Below are positions 15,922 to 24,418 of a stretch of 40,080 nucleotides of DNA, piece after piece. How positions within the stretch are numbered: the first letter of the stretch is position 1; every line of letters begins with the position of its first letter. This stretch comes from an uncultured Oscillospiraceae bacterium (GTDB taxonomy: Bacteria; Bacillota_A; Clostridia; Oscillospirales; Oscillospiraceae), in the NCBI GenBank assembly GCA_944385265.1, contig CALWWO010000066.1, positions 1 through 40,080 on the forward strand, given 5' to 3'. Under the pieces are notes generated by a model. It did no database searches and had not been told where the DNA came from. It worked only from the letters and a program-made list of their open reading frames with translations. The translations under genes and the position numbers were made by a program.

Positions 15922-16094
15922 CAGTACAGCCCAGCCCGCTCATTTTATACGCATAGCAAGATTATAGATTCTTTCTTTATCCGCTTTTTATTCTAATTAT
16001 AGTTTATTTTATCCCTTTTTCAACATATAATCGATGACAGATTTTAAACATTGCTGTTACTTTTGCCATTATATCTTGCAAATTTTTACAAATT

Positions 16095-16126
16095 AAAATC
16101 CGGAAAATTTTTATTTTCCGGATTTT
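16095..16126 (-). terminator. Terminator of typA
   Basis: AAAATCCGGAAAA (16095-16107) and TTTTCCGGATTTT (16114-16126), a perfect 13-bp stem with a 6-base loop, six bases after the typA stop. Confidence 0.85.
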
Positions 16127-16131
16127 GTCAT

Positions 16132-17946
16132 TTACTTGTTCCCCTTCAGTGCCTTCATTCTCTGCGCATGGTCCAAAATACTTTTGCGCAGGCGCAGGCT
16201 TTTCGGGGTGACTTCCAAAAGCTCGTCGTCAGCCATAAATTCAAGGCATTGTTCAAGACTCATGATACGCGGCGGTATAAGACGAAGCGCCTCATCGCTG
16301 CCTGCGGCGCGCATATTTGTAAGCTGCTTTTTCTTGCAGACGTTTACCGTTATATCCTCGGACTTTGGGGAAACGCCGACGATCATTCCAGCATAAACAG
16401 GCGTTCCTGGGGTTATAAACATATGCCCACGCTCCTGCGCGTTGAATATGCCGTACGCTACCGCCTCGCCTGTTTCAAACGCTATGAGGGAGCCTGTGTT
16501 GCGGCGCGTTACCTCGCCCTTAAACGGCTCGTATTTTTCAAACACGGAGCTAAGTATGCCTTCTCCGCGCGTATCGGTCAGAAATTCGTTGCGATATCCG
16601 AAAAGTCCTCTTGACGGGACGAGAAACTCAAGCTTCATACGGTTTCCAACCGGAACCATTTCCAAAAGCTCGCCTTTTCTTGCGCCCATCTTTTCTATAA
16701 CGGGACCGACGCTCGTCTCCGGCACGTCTATCACGACGCGCTCTATCGGCTCGCACAGCACGCCATCGATCTCACGGTTTAGCACGCGCGGCGGAGATAC
16801 CTGAAATTCGTATCCCTCGCGGCGCATATTCTCGATCAATATCGAAAGGTGCATCTCGCCGCGTCCCGCGACGTTAAAGCTGTCGCTGTCGGGCACTTCG
16901 CTCACCTTGAGCGACACGTCCCGCAGCGTCTCTTTAAACAAACGGTCGCGTATATTCCGCGTCGTGACCCATTTGCCTTCGCGTCCGGCAAAGGGGCTGT
17001 CGTTTACGGAAAATGTCATCTCCATGGTCGGCGCCGATATTTTAACGAACGGCAGCGGCTCTACCGCCTGCGTGCTGCATATCGTGTCGCCTATCGTGAT
17101 GTCGCCGATACCAGACATCGCGATGATATTGCCGGCGGACGCCTCCGTCACCGGCATCCTGTTTAATCCCTCAAACTCATATATGCTGACAGCTTTTGAC
17201 TTGTGGACGGGCTTCTCCTCATGCCAATCGCACACGGCTATCTCCTGATTCTGCTTTATCGTACCGCGCTCGATCCGTCCGATCGCGATACGCCCGACAT
17301 AGTCGTTGTAATCGACTGAGGATACGAGCATCTGAAACGGGGCGTTTTCGTCTCCCTCCGGCTCAGGTATATAATCTACGATTGTCGAAAAAAGCGGTCT
17401 CAAATCAGTACCGGCAACCTCCGGTCCGAACGACGCCGTCCCCGATCTTGCCGAGCAGAAAAGCATCGGCGAATCGAGCTGCTCGTCTGTCGCATCGAGA
17501 TCTAAAAGCAGCTCCAAGACCTCGTCTATGACCTCGTGTATCCTCGCATCCGGTCTGTCTATCTTATTTATCACGACGATAACGCGGTGCCCCAGTTCCA
17601 GCGCCTTTTGCAGCACGAATCTCGTCTGCGGCATAGGTCCCTCAGCCGCGTCCACCAGCAATATTACGCCGTTTACCATTTTAAGGACGCGCTCTACCTC
17701 CCCGCCGAAATCAGCGTGTCCTGGCGTATCCACTATGTTTATCTTTATATTCCCGTATTGAACGGCGGTATTCTTTGCAAGTATCGTTATGCCTCTCTCT
17801 CGCTCGAGATCGTTTGAGTCCATGACCCTTTCCTGAACGACCTGATTTTCACGGAATACGCCGCTCTGCTTTAACATCTCGTCGACAAGCGTTGTCTTTC
17901 CATGATCAACGTGCGCTATTATCGCGACGTTTCTGATATTTTTCAT
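16132..17946 (-). CDS. typA: Translational GTPase TypA/BipA
   Basis: This is a 604-residue ribosome-associated GTPase of normal length. The G1 motif AHVDHGKTT lies at 10-18, switch region RERGIT near 49-54, G3 DTPGHADFGGEV near 73-84 and G4 NKIDRPDA near 128-135. EF-G-like domains and the family-specific C-terminal domain with TPGTPVYAGMIVG follow. It acts in ribosome assembly and stress or cold adaptation in other bacteria. It starts at ATG 17946 behind GAAAGGAAG, has its own promoter and is a single-gene unit. Confidence 0.97.
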   Translation of the reverse strand: MKNIRNVAIIAHVDHGKTTLVDEMLKQSGVFRENQVVQERVMDSNDLERERGITILAKNTAVQYGNIKINIVDTPGHADFGGEVERVLKMVNGVILLVDAAEGPMPQTRFVLQKALELGHRVIVVINKIDRPDARIHEVIDEVLELLLDLDATDEQLDSPMLFCSARSGTASFGPEVAGTDLRPLFSTIVDYIPEPEGDENAPFQMLVSSVDYNDYVGRIAIGRIERGTIKQNQEIAVCDWHEEKPVHKSKAVSIYEFEGLNRMPVTEASAGNIIAMSGIGDITIGDTICSTQAVEPLPFVKISAPTMEMTFSVNDSPFAGREGKWVTTRNIRDRLFKETLRDVSLKVSEVPDSDSFNVAGRGEMHLSILIENMRREGYEFQVSPPRVLNREIDGVLCEPIERVVIDVPETSVGPVIEKMGARKGELLEMVPVGNRMKLEFLVPSRGLFGYRNEFLTDTRGEGILSSVFEKYEPFKGEVTRRNTGSLIAFETGEAVAYGIFNAQERGHMFITPGTPVYAGMIVGVSPKSEDITVNVCKKKQLTNMRAAGSDEALRLIPPRIMSLEQCLEFMADDELLEVTPKSLRLRKSILDHAQRMKALKGNK

Positions 17947-17975
17947 TTTGGCACTTCCTTTCAGTCATAAGCTTA

Positions 17976-18004
17976 AATTTACCACCGTATACTGAAAATT
18001 GCAA
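17976..18004 (-). promoter_or_regulatory. Promoter of typA
   Basis: Minus-strand TTGCAA (18004-17999), 17 bases, TAAATT (17981-17976). Confidence 0.5.
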
Positions 18005-18022
18005 TATTTTTAGGAAAATACC

Positions 18023-18051
18023 TGTATTTTTTTGTGCCCGCGCTGTATAAT
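18023..18051 (+). promoter_or_regulatory. Promoter of the NUDIX gene
   Basis: TATAAT at 18046-18051 with a weak -35 TGTATT at 18023-18028 (17-base spacer), divergent from typA. Confidence 0.45.
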
Positions 18052-18089
18052 GAGCGTATATATCCTTTTTGATTTGTGAGGCGACAAAA

Positions 18090-18632
18090 ATGAGTTATTC
18101 TGAAAAAACGATCTCTTCTGAAATCGCATACAGCGGGAAGATATTGAATCTCAAGGTAGACAAGGTCGAGCTGCAAAACGGGCGCGTCACCACGCGCGAG
18201 GTCGTTGGTCACTCCGGTGCCGTTAGCGTCGTCGCGCTTGACGGGGAGGGCAATATTATTTTAGTCCGCCAGTTTCGCTACCCCTTCTCGCGCGAGCTGC
18301 TCGAGATCCCCGCAGGGAAGCTTGAAAACGGCGAAGATCCGCTTGCGTGCGCCGTGCGCGAACTTGGAGAGGAGACGGGCTATACCGCGTCCGAATTCAC
18401 ATATCTGGGCGACTTTTACCCCTCTGCCGCTTATTGTGAGGAAATCATCCATATATATCTTGCCCGCGGGCTTTCAGCCGGCAGCGCCCACCCTGACGAA
18501 GGAGAATTTATTGATACTGTAAAAATGCCGCTTTCCGAGCTTGTAGATATGATAATGGATAACTCCGTTCACGATGCGAAAACTATTATCGGCGTGCTGA
18601 AAGCGATAAAATTTCTTGATCTAGAAAAATAA
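18090..18632 (+). CDS. NUDIX hydrolase, ADP-ribose pyrophosphatase type
   Basis: This is a 180-residue cytoplasmic enzyme with a complete Nudix box at about 79-101: G-x5-E-x7-REL-x-EE-x-G, reading GKLENGE, then REL, then EETGY. The surrounding pattern (GHSGAVSVVAL, VRQFRYPFSRELLEIPAGK, ending in VLKAIKFLDLEK) matches the ADP-ribose pyrophosphatase (NudF/YqkG) group, which splits ADP-ribose to AMP and ribose 5-phosphate. I chose ATG 18090; the frame upstream to 18069 lacks a better site. The ribosome site is modest (GTGAGGCG). It is followed by the tRNA gene under a separate promoter. Confidence 0.9.
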   Translation: MSYSEKTISSEIAYSGKILNLKVDKVELQNGRVTTREVVGHSGAVSVVALDGEGNIILVRQFRYPFSRELLEIPAGKLENGEDPLACAVRELGEETGYTASEFTYLGDFYPSAAYCEEIIHIYLARGLSAGSAHPDEGEFIDTVKMPLSELVDMIMDNSVHDAKTIIGVLKAIKFLDLEK

Positions 18633-18635
18633 CAC

Positions 18636-18664
18636 TTTACTTTTTCGGAATTCAAGGGTATAAT
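18636..18664 (+). promoter_or_regulatory. Promoter of the tRNA gene
   Basis: TTTACT (18636-18641), 17 bases, TATAAT (18659-18664). The -10 lies inside an imperfect inverted repeat (AAGGG-T-ATAATA paired with TATTAT-CCCTT, about 18653-18690), which might also end transcription from the NUDIX gene. Confidence 0.55.
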
Positions 18665-18740
18665 ATCCTACGCTTGGGTATTATCCCTTTGAAATTTCGG
18701 AACATCCGTCCTTTTGCAAATATAAATTGTGTTTTTATAT

Positions 18741-18816
18741 GGGCTCGTAGCTTAGCTGGGAAAGCGCCGCGTTCGCAACGCGGAGACCGAGGGTTCGAAT
18801 CCCTTCGGGTCCACCA
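18741..18816 (+). tRNA. tRNA-Ala (anticodon CGC)
   Basis: A full 76-base cloverleaf: acceptor GGGCTCG/CGGGTCC, D stem GCTT/AAGC, anticodon stem CCGCG/CGCGG with loop TTCGCAA, T arm GAGGG-TTCGAAT-CCCTT, discriminator A and encoded CCA. Anticodon CGC reads GCG alanine codons; it is a less common isoacceptor in low-GC Firmicutes and fits the many GCG codons seen here. Confidence 0.95.
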
Positions 18817-18854
18817 AAATTAAAGGCATGACGGTAGTCATGCCTTTAATTTTG
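18815..18854 (+). terminator. Terminator of tRNA-Ala, overlapping its CCA end
   Basis: CAAAATTAAAGGCATGAC (18815-18832), loop GGTA, GTCATGCCTTTAATTTTG (18837-18854): an 18-bp perfect stem whose first two bases are the last two of the encoded CCA. Confidence 0.9.
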
Positions 18855-19030
18855 GGCTTATGCTGTGACCGTCTGTTATTCGGCGATATCGACGCACGAG
18901 CATGGGAAATATGCGGTTTTGATAAACTGTTAAACTCCCCCTCTCACTGGCGACGAAAAAACAAACATCGCGCCGCTCGAAAAATTGGACATGTCCGGTA
19001 CGGCAAAATATTTTGAAAGGATTTATATGT

Positions 19031-19438
19031 ATGAATATCATCCAGCTTATGACGCCAAAGGTGTCCACCGCTTTTTTATATGATACCGACTCCATCAAAC
19101 ACGGATTTGCAGTCATGCGGCGGCACGGATATACCGCTATACCCGTTCTTAGCGCGGGCGGCGCCTATCTCGGCTGCGTAACTGAAGGAGATTTCCTCCG
19201 TTTTGTTATGCAGCGCGGCTCTACTGATACGAATGACTACGAAAACGACAGCATCAGTTCGCTCCTGCGACCTGATTTCTGCCCGTCGCTGCGGATACAG
19301 GCTTCGATGGAAGATATAATAGAAGTCGCTATGCAGCAGAATTTCATACCGATAACCGACGATAGGGACGCTTTCTGCGGGATCATCACGCGCCGATCGC
19401 TGCTGGGTTATTTATCAGAGCATTATAGCGGCGACTGA
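19031..19438 (+). CDS. Tandem CBS-domain protein
   Basis: The frame is open from 19013, but the start is probably ATG 19031 (135 residues) after GAAAGG. The protein consists of two CBS motifs: residues about 5-60 (MTPKVSTAFLYDTDSIKHGFAVMRRHGYTAIPVL, then GCVTEGDFLRFV) and about 75-130 (SMEDIIEVAMQQNFIPITD, then GIITRRSLLGYL). Such stand-alone pairs bind adenine nucleotides and report energy state to a partner. Its partner is unknown; the gene stands alone. The stretch between the tRNA terminator and this gene shows no feature. Confidence 0.85.
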   Translation: MNIIQLMTPKVSTAFLYDTDSIKHGFAVMRRHGYTAIPVLSAGGAYLGCVTEGDFLRFVMQRGSTDTNDYENDSISSLLRPDFCPSLRIQASMEDIIEVAMQQNFIPITDDRDAFCGIITRRSLLGYLSEHYSGD

Positions 19439-19645
19439 CCGTAGCGCGCCATTGCGCCACACGGCAGACCGGGTTTTACGCATTCGTGCAATAAAAATGC
19501 CCCGTTCGCTTTGTGCTTTTTTACACGCCGCAGCCCTGAGGGGACAGGGCGTGCTAGACGGCGCGCTTTTTCGCTGCCATTAGCGATCTGTCTTTTGTTT
19601 CCCGGCTTGTTTTAACAAGATTTTTGACGAATTGGAAATGATAAA

Positions 19646-20437
19646 ATGAAAAAAATCGATTGCCATACACATATAATATCGCAGGATATCCGCCGCGAAT
19701 ATTTCAGCCGTACTGACAACTATGCGCTTGTAATGCAGCTTCCGGAATCCATCATGCACAATCCCGACTGCGTCGATACTGTGCTAAGCGACGACAGGCT
19801 TTTCCTCTGTCCATTTATCGACCTGCGCGCTCCGATACCGGACAGGCTAAATTACCTTGAGCCGCTGCTTGACGTGCATAAGATCGTGGGGCTTAATATA
19901 TACCTCAGCTATCAGCGCGGGCGCGCCGACGATGAAAAGCTGTTCCCTGTATATGATTTTGCCGCGAAACACCGTCTTTCGGTCACCTTCCACACAGGAC
20001 TTTGTTCGCTCGTCCTGCCATCCGACAACGATCTTGAGGGATCGTCGGCAAAGTACATAGGGCATGCCGCCGAGCTGTATCCCGAAGTCAATTTTATCGC
20101 CGCGCATATGGACGACCCTCATTTTGATGAGTGCATGGCTGTCGTCGCCGCGCATAAAAACATGTATACCGACATCTCCGGCGCATATGAGACGGGGACG
20201 AGCTTCGGCGCCGACGTTGACGCCGCCATCGCCCTCTTTAAGCACGCGACAGATTCTCAGCTGGGCTGCTTTAAGCAAATGCTGTTCGGCACCGATTTCT
20301 GCCCGCCCATATCGCTGTCGCAGCTTGATGAATACGATTACAGTCTCGACCAGATGTTCCCTCCTGAAACGCATGAGGACATCTGCTATAACAACGCACT
20401 TAAAGCCTTTCCGAGACTTAAAAACTATTTAAACTGA
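19646..20437 (+). CDS. Amidohydrolase-family metal-dependent hydrolase
   Basis: This is a 263-residue TIM-barrel protein of the amidohydrolase 2 type. CHTHI at 5-9 supplies the first metal-binding HxH, HTGL near 115-118 a further His, AAHMDDPHF near 152-160 another, and GTDFCPP near 214-220 the final Asp. It would hydrolyse or decarboxylate a small substrate; which one is not visible. The 207-base gap upstream contains GCCCT/AGGGC pairing and a T-run near 19567 that may end the CBS transcript. pnuC follows 18 bases later, so the two probably form an operon. Confidence 0.82.
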   Translation: MKKIDCHTHIISQDIRREYFSRTDNYALVMQLPESIMHNPDCVDTVLSDDRLFLCPFIDLRAPIPDRLNYLEPLLDVHKIVGLNIYLSYQRGRADDEKLFPVYDFAAKHRLSVTFHTGLCSLVLPSDNDLEGSSAKYIGHAAELYPEVNFIAAHMDDPHFDECMAVVAAHKNMYTDISGAYETGTSFGADVDAAIALFKHATDSQLGCFKQMLFGTDFCPPISLSQLDEYDYSLDQMFPPETHEDICYNNALKAFPRLKNYLN

Positions 20438-20455
20438 TTATTGGTGGAGAATTTT

Positions 20456-21199
20456 ATGAACAGTACTTTTAAATCCAAAGCCATTGGATTTCTCAAATCC
20501 TTTACGCCCTATCAAATAATCTATCTTCTCTCAGTATTTCTGCTCACCGCCGCTTTTACCATCCTCATGCCGGAAATGATGCTGGACGATATGTCGAACA
20601 CCTTTGTTGTCGTATGTTCTGTGATCGCAGTGCTGGCAAATCCCGTCTGCGAGCTTCTTATATCAAAGCAGAGTCGGCTGAACTTTATTGTGGATATCAT
20701 CTTTATCGAAATCCCCGAATTTGTCCTGTGCGTCTCACTCGGCTGGTACTCCATTGCTATCATTACTATGCTTTTCTGGGTGCCTATCGATATTTTCAGC
20801 TATATCAGATGGAAAAATAACCTCGACGACGAAAAAGAGGAACTTACCGTTGTAAAACGTCTCCCCTTTAAGCAGGATATCCTCGTGATATTCGCGATAG
20901 CGGCGTTCAGCCTTATCGTTGGCACGCTCATCGGCATGATACCCGGCGCGTCCGACTCGTATCTTGACGCCCTTGCCGCCGCCTGCGGAATGGCAAACGG
21001 GATATTGCTTCTCCTGCGCTATACCGAGCAGTGGTACGCATGGTTTACGACGCTTGTACTGTATACAATACTTTATATAATCTCCGGCAGTTACATAATG
21101 CTCATAACTGTCGCCGCCATGCTTGTAAACACGTGCTACGGCTACGCAAAATGGTATGTATACACGAAAAAACACGCGTCGCAGTTAAATTCGCACTGA
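20456..21199 (+). CDS. pnuC: PnuC-type nicotinamide riboside/NMN transporter
   Basis: This is a 247-residue membrane protein with seven or so spans. It carries the PnuC features RLNFIVDIIFIEIPEFVLC, FWVPIDIFSYIRWKNN and the binding-pocket tryptophans in TEQWYAWF, then NTCYGYAKWY near the C-terminus. PnuC imports vitamin B3 ribosides by facilitated diffusion for NAD salvage. I start at ATG 20456 behind GGTGGAG; the upstream TTG at 20441 lacks a site. It is linked to the amidohydrolase and ends at a strong terminator. Some PnuC paralogues carry other ribosides or thiamine, so the exact vitamin is not fixed. Confidence 0.88.
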   Translation: MNSTFKSKAIGFLKSFTPYQIIYLLSVFLLTAAFTILMPEMMLDDMSNTFVVVCSVIAVLANPVCELLISKQSRLNFIVDIIFIEIPEFVLCVSLGWYSIAIITMLFWVPIDIFSYIRWKNNLDDEKEELTVVKRLPFKQDILVIFAIAAFSLIVGTLIGMIPGASDSYLDALAAACGMANGILLLLRYTEQWYAWFTTLVLYTILYIISGSYIMLITVAAMLVNTCYGYAKWYVYTKKHASQLNSH

Positions 21200-21217
21200 G
21201 AAAACTGCCTCAAAAGA

Positions 21218-21257
21218 AAATGCCTTAAAATCTAAATGATTTTAAGGCATTTATTTT
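21218..21257. terminator. Terminator of pnuC (also faces the flavodiiron gene)
   Basis: AAATGCCTTAAAAT (21218-21231) and ATTTTAAGGCATTT (21239-21252), a 14-bp perfect stem, then ATTTTT. Confidence 0.9.
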
Positions 21258-21285
21258 TGCATTACTTTTAAGCCCGCTTTCCAGA

Positions 21286-22443
21286 TCAGCCGCGCATGAG
21301 CTCTTCGGCAAGGGCTTCGATCTGCGCCTCGTTTTCCTGATTCATAGCCGACCTGATCGTCACCGTCGTGTCGGTATACGTCATATTTTTGCAGTTCTCA
21401 AACATCTTCCGCATAAACTTTGCCGCGACCGGAGCCCACGACCCGTTCTCGATAAATCCGACAGTGCGGTTTTGATAATTATGCTCTGTGAGAGTTCCTA
21501 TAAACTGTCTCATAAACGGGAATATCTCGGCATTGTACGTCGTAGTGGCGAGCACGAGCTTTCCATACCTGAAAGCATCCTCTACCGCCTCTGCCATGTC
21601 GCACCGCGCGAGATCGTGTATGGCGACCTGCGGGCACCCTTTTTCTTTGAGCTTTGCTTCAAGCTTTTCAACCGCTTTTTTTGTGTTGCCATAAACCGAC
21701 GTATATGCGATGACGACGCCCTCCGTCTCAACCCCGTAGGAGGACCATATATCGTAGAGATTGAGATAATATCCGAGATCCTCCGTAAGCATAGGTCCAT
21801 GCAGCGGGCATATGATCTCGATATCAAGCTTTGCCGCCTTTTTAAGCAGGCTCTGCACCTGCGCGCCGTATTTGCCTACTATGCCGAAATAGTACCGGCG
21901 GGCCTCGCACGCCCAATCTTCTATAATGTCAAGCGCACCGAATTTCCCGAATCCATCGGCAGAGAACAGCGCCTTGTCCCCAGCGTCATATGTCACCATA
22001 ACCTCCGGCCAATGCACCATCGGCGCCATCACAAAGGTGAGCGTATGGCTGCCGAGGTCAAGCGTGTCCCCCTCGCCCACGACGATGCGGCGCTCTGCGT
22101 AGTCGGTGCCGAAATACTGCTTCATCATCGTAAACGCTTTCGTATTTGAGACGATGACGGTATTTTTTGAAAGCTCCATAAACCTTGCGATATTTGCAGA
22201 GTGATCCGGCTCCATATGCTGGATGATGAGATAGTCCACCGTGCGACCGCCAATGGCGTTTTCGAGATTTTTAAGCCATTCGTCCCCAAAATGCGCGTCC
22301 ACCGTGTCCATAACGGCGACCTTTTCATCCAATATCACGTATGAGTTATACGACATCCCGTTCGGCACATCGTACTGCCCCTCAAACAAATCTATCTCGT
22401 GGTCGTCTACACCGATATATATAATGTCTTTCGTTACTTCCAT
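21286..22443 (-). CDS. FprA-family A-type flavoprotein (flavodiiron protein)
   Basis: This is a 385-residue cytoplasmic protein. The N-terminal metallo-beta-lactamase domain holds the diiron site: H-x-E-x-D-H in QHMEPDHSAN at about 75-84, the His in APMVHWPEVMV, Asp in SADGFGKFG and His in CPLHGPM. The C-terminal flavodoxin domain has VIAYTSVYGNTKKAVEKL from about 246. Proteins of this type reduce O2 to water or NO to N2O and protect anaerobes. ATG 22443 follows AAGGAGGG. It is a single gene with its own promoter; no rubredoxin gene is adjacent. Confidence 0.95.
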   Translation of the reverse strand: MEVTKDIIYIGVDDHEIDLFEGQYDVPNGMSYNSYVILDEKVAVMDTVDAHFGDEWLKNLENAIGGRTVDYLIIQHMEPDHSANIARFMELSKNTVIVSNTKAFTMMKQYFGTDYAERRIVVGEGDTLDLGSHTLTFVMAPMVHWPEVMVTYDAGDKALFSADGFGKFGALDIIEDWACEARRYYFGIVGKYGAQVQSLLKKAAKLDIEIICPLHGPMLTEDLGYYLNLYDIWSSYGVETEGVVIAYTSVYGNTKKAVEKLEAKLKEKGCPQVAIHDLARCDMAEAVEDAFRYGKLVLATTTYNAEIFPFMRQFIGTLTEHNYQNRTVGFIENGSWAPVAAKFMRKMFENCKNMTYTDTTVTIRSAMNQENEAQIEALAEELMRG

Positions 22444-22473
22444 AATCAGTCCCTCCTTGATTGATTTCAGCTT

Positions 22474-22502
22474 ATTCTACTACACTTTTCTACGCATTTC
22501 AA
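22474..22502 (-). promoter_or_regulatory. Promoter of the flavodiiron gene
   Basis: Minus-strand TTGAAA (22502-22497), 17 bases, TAGAAT (22479-22474). Confidence 0.6.
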
Positions 22503-22608
22503 TCAATATGGCGTTAATATATTATTTATTATAAACGGCGTATTTTTTACGCTGTCGGGGAATCGAAAGCTGTCTATCGGGCATACTGAAAACGGTGGTG
22601 ACATTTAT

Positions 22609-23916
22609 ATGATTTCAGTATGGTCTGATACAGCAAAGCTACCGTCTTTTTCTCCTTTAAAAGGAGATATCAAAACCGATGTGCTTATCATCGGCGGCGG
22701 TATAGCCGGAATCATGTGCGCTTACATGCTAAAAAGCTCCGGCATCGATTGCGTGATTGCCGAAGCCTCTTCAATATGCAGCGGGATCACGAAAAACACC
22801 ACGGCGAAAATCACATCGCAGCACGGTCTTATATACTCAAAGCTCATAAACGAATTCGGCGCGGGATACGCGCGCATGTATCTTGAGGCGAATCAGCTTG
22901 CTGTCAAACGGTACAGAGAACTGTGCCGCGATATAGACTGCGACTTTTCTGTTAAAGATGCTTTCGTATATTCGACGGACGACATTGGAAAGATCGAAAA
23001 AGAGCTTGAAGCCCTTCACAGGATAAAATTTCCGGCGGAGTTCGAATCAGAGCTTCCGCTTCCGTTTTCCGTCGCCGGCGCCGTCAAATTTAAGGCTCAG
23101 GCGCAGTTTAACCCCCTTAAATTCATATCGTCGATCGCCGGCGGATTGAATATTTATGAAAATACCGTGGTCCGCTCAGTACGCGATCGTACTGCCTTAA
23201 CGGGCAGCGGCAAAATATCGGCGGAAGCAATAATAGTAGCTACGCATTTTCCTTTTATAAACAAACACGGCTGGTATTTTCTGAAAATGTACCAAAGCCG
23301 TTCCTATGTGATCGCGCTTGAAAACGCGCCGGACGTCAACGGGATGTACATCGACGAAAAAGACGGCGGGCTCTCCTTCAGAAATTACAGGGACCTGCTC
23401 CTTATAGGCGGCGGAGATCACCGTACCGGAAAAAAAGGCGGCAGCTTTGAGCAGCTTGCCGGATTTGCTGCGGAAAATTACCCGTCTGCCCGGGAAAAAT
23501 ATCGCTGGTCGACGCAGGACTGCATGACGCTGGACGGCGCACCGTATATTGGGCAGTATTCAAAAAGTACGCCCTATCTTTATGTTGCGACAGGCTTCAA
23601 CAAATGGGGCATGACCTCCTCCATGGTCGCCGCCTCGATTTTGACCGACATGATATGCGGTGTGGAAAACCCGTACGCCAGCATATTTTCTCCGTCGCGG
23701 ACTATAATGCGCCCGCAGCTTGCGATAAATGCCGCAGAATCGGCGGCGGGGATTCTCTCCTTTTCAACGAAGCGGTGCCCGCACCTCGGCTGCGCGCTTA
23801 AATGGAACAAACAAGAGCACTCGTGGGACTGCCCGTGTCACGGCTCCCGCTTTACGCAGGATGGAAGGCTTATCGACAATCCCGCAACCTGTGATTTGAA
23901 GCGGCGCGAAAAATAA
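22609..23916 (+). CDS. FAD-dependent oxidoreductase with C-terminal Rieske domain
   Basis: This is a 435-residue protein. The dinucleotide-binding GxGxxG is in LIIGGGIAGIMCAYML near 26-41 of a DAO-type (glycine/D-amino acid oxidase) fold. The last 45 residues form a Rieske [2Fe-2S] domain with CPHLGC and CPCHGSRF. The combination is common in Firmicutes; its electron donor and substrate are unknown. ATG 22609 follows a modest GGTGGTG site. The gene is divergent from the flavodiiron gene, which suggests, but does not prove, a shared redox or oxygen-stress role. Confidence 0.9.
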   Translation: MISVWSDTAKLPSFSPLKGDIKTDVLIIGGGIAGIMCAYMLKSSGIDCVIAEASSICSGITKNTTAKITSQHGLIYSKLINEFGAGYARMYLEANQLAVKRYRELCRDIDCDFSVKDAFVYSTDDIGKIEKELEALHRIKFPAEFESELPLPFSVAGAVKFKAQAQFNPLKFISSIAGGLNIYENTVVRSVRDRTALTGSGKISAEAIIVATHFPFINKHGWYFLKMYQSRSYVIALENAPDVNGMYIDEKDGGLSFRNYRDLLLIGGGDHRTGKKGGSFEQLAGFAAENYPSAREKYRWSTQDCMTLDGAPYIGQYSKSTPYLYVATGFNKWGMTSSMVAASILTDMICGVENPYASIFSPSRTIMRPQLAINAAESAAGILSFSTKRCPHLGCALKWNKQEHSWDCPCHGSRFTQDGRLIDNPATCDLKRREK

Positions 23917-23937
23917 ATATCTCAAAAACAGATCATA

Positions 23938-23973
23938 ACCGCCTGCCCTGTATGGACAGGCGGTCTTTATTTT
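23938..23973 (+). terminator. Terminator of the FAD/Rieske gene
   Basis: ACCGCCTG (23938-23945) and CAGGCGGT (23957-23964), partly extended inside, then CTTTATTTTT. Confidence 0.85.
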
Positions 23974-24030
23974 TCCGTTACCTGCGCCCGGTGGAGGGTC
24001 CTTGTCCGGAGGTGGAAAAATATTCGGCTG

Positions 24031-24051
24031 TATAGTATAATACACTATAAT
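24031..24051 (+). promoter_or_regulatory. Overlapping -10 elements and a small palindrome before the MazG-like gene
   Basis: TATAGT (24031-24036) and ACTATA (24044-24049) form an inverted repeat containing two TATAAT hexamers (24036-24041 and 24046-24051). No good -35 is visible, so this may be an activated or repressed promoter. Confidence 0.4.
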
Positions 24052-24083
24052 ATCCTGCATTCGGCATGAGCTTGAGAGGTAAA

Positions 24084-24401
24084 ATGATGGAAGGCAAAAC
24101 AACAATAAAATATCTGCAAAATTACATAAAGTCAAAGGACTGCAAACCGGAGCTTTTGCATGACTATTTCCTGAAGCTTATGGAGGAGGTAGGCGAACTT
24201 GCAGAAGCTATCAGAAAAGATCTGTGCCGAAATGGCGGCGGTATCAAAGGGACCATAGACGAAGAGCTTTGGGACATTATGTACTATGTCATCGCTATTG
24301 CAAATTGCTATGATGTTGATCTTGAAGAGGCGATAAGAATGAAAGAGGACATAAATAACGTGAAATACAACACCGGCAAGGTGTTTGAGCAAAACAGATA
24401 A
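24084..24401 (+). CDS. MazG-like nucleotide pyrophosphohydrolase
   Basis: This is a 105-residue all-alpha protein with the MazG metal site: EEVGELAEAI near 32-41, then DEELWDIMYYVI near 60-71, the EExxE...ExxD pattern that binds Mg for NTP pyrophosphate hydrolysis. It probably cleans non-canonical nucleotides. Two adjacent ATGs (24084, 24087) follow GAGAGG; either may be used. The GNAT gene starts 17 bases after the stop, so they are probably co-transcribed. Confidence 0.85.
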   Translation: MMEGKTTIKYLQNYIKSKDCKPELLHDYFLKLMEEVGELAEAIRKDLCRNGGGIKGTIDEELWDIMYYVIAIANCYDVDLEEAIRMKEDINNVKYNTGKVFEQNR

Positions 24402-24418
24402 TCGGAGCGGAGGAAAAT

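Noticed and set aside
18985..19014. TTGGAC-18-TATTTT as promoter of the CBS gene
   Set aside because: Transcription would start near 19021, inside or after the ribosome site, leaving no usable leader.
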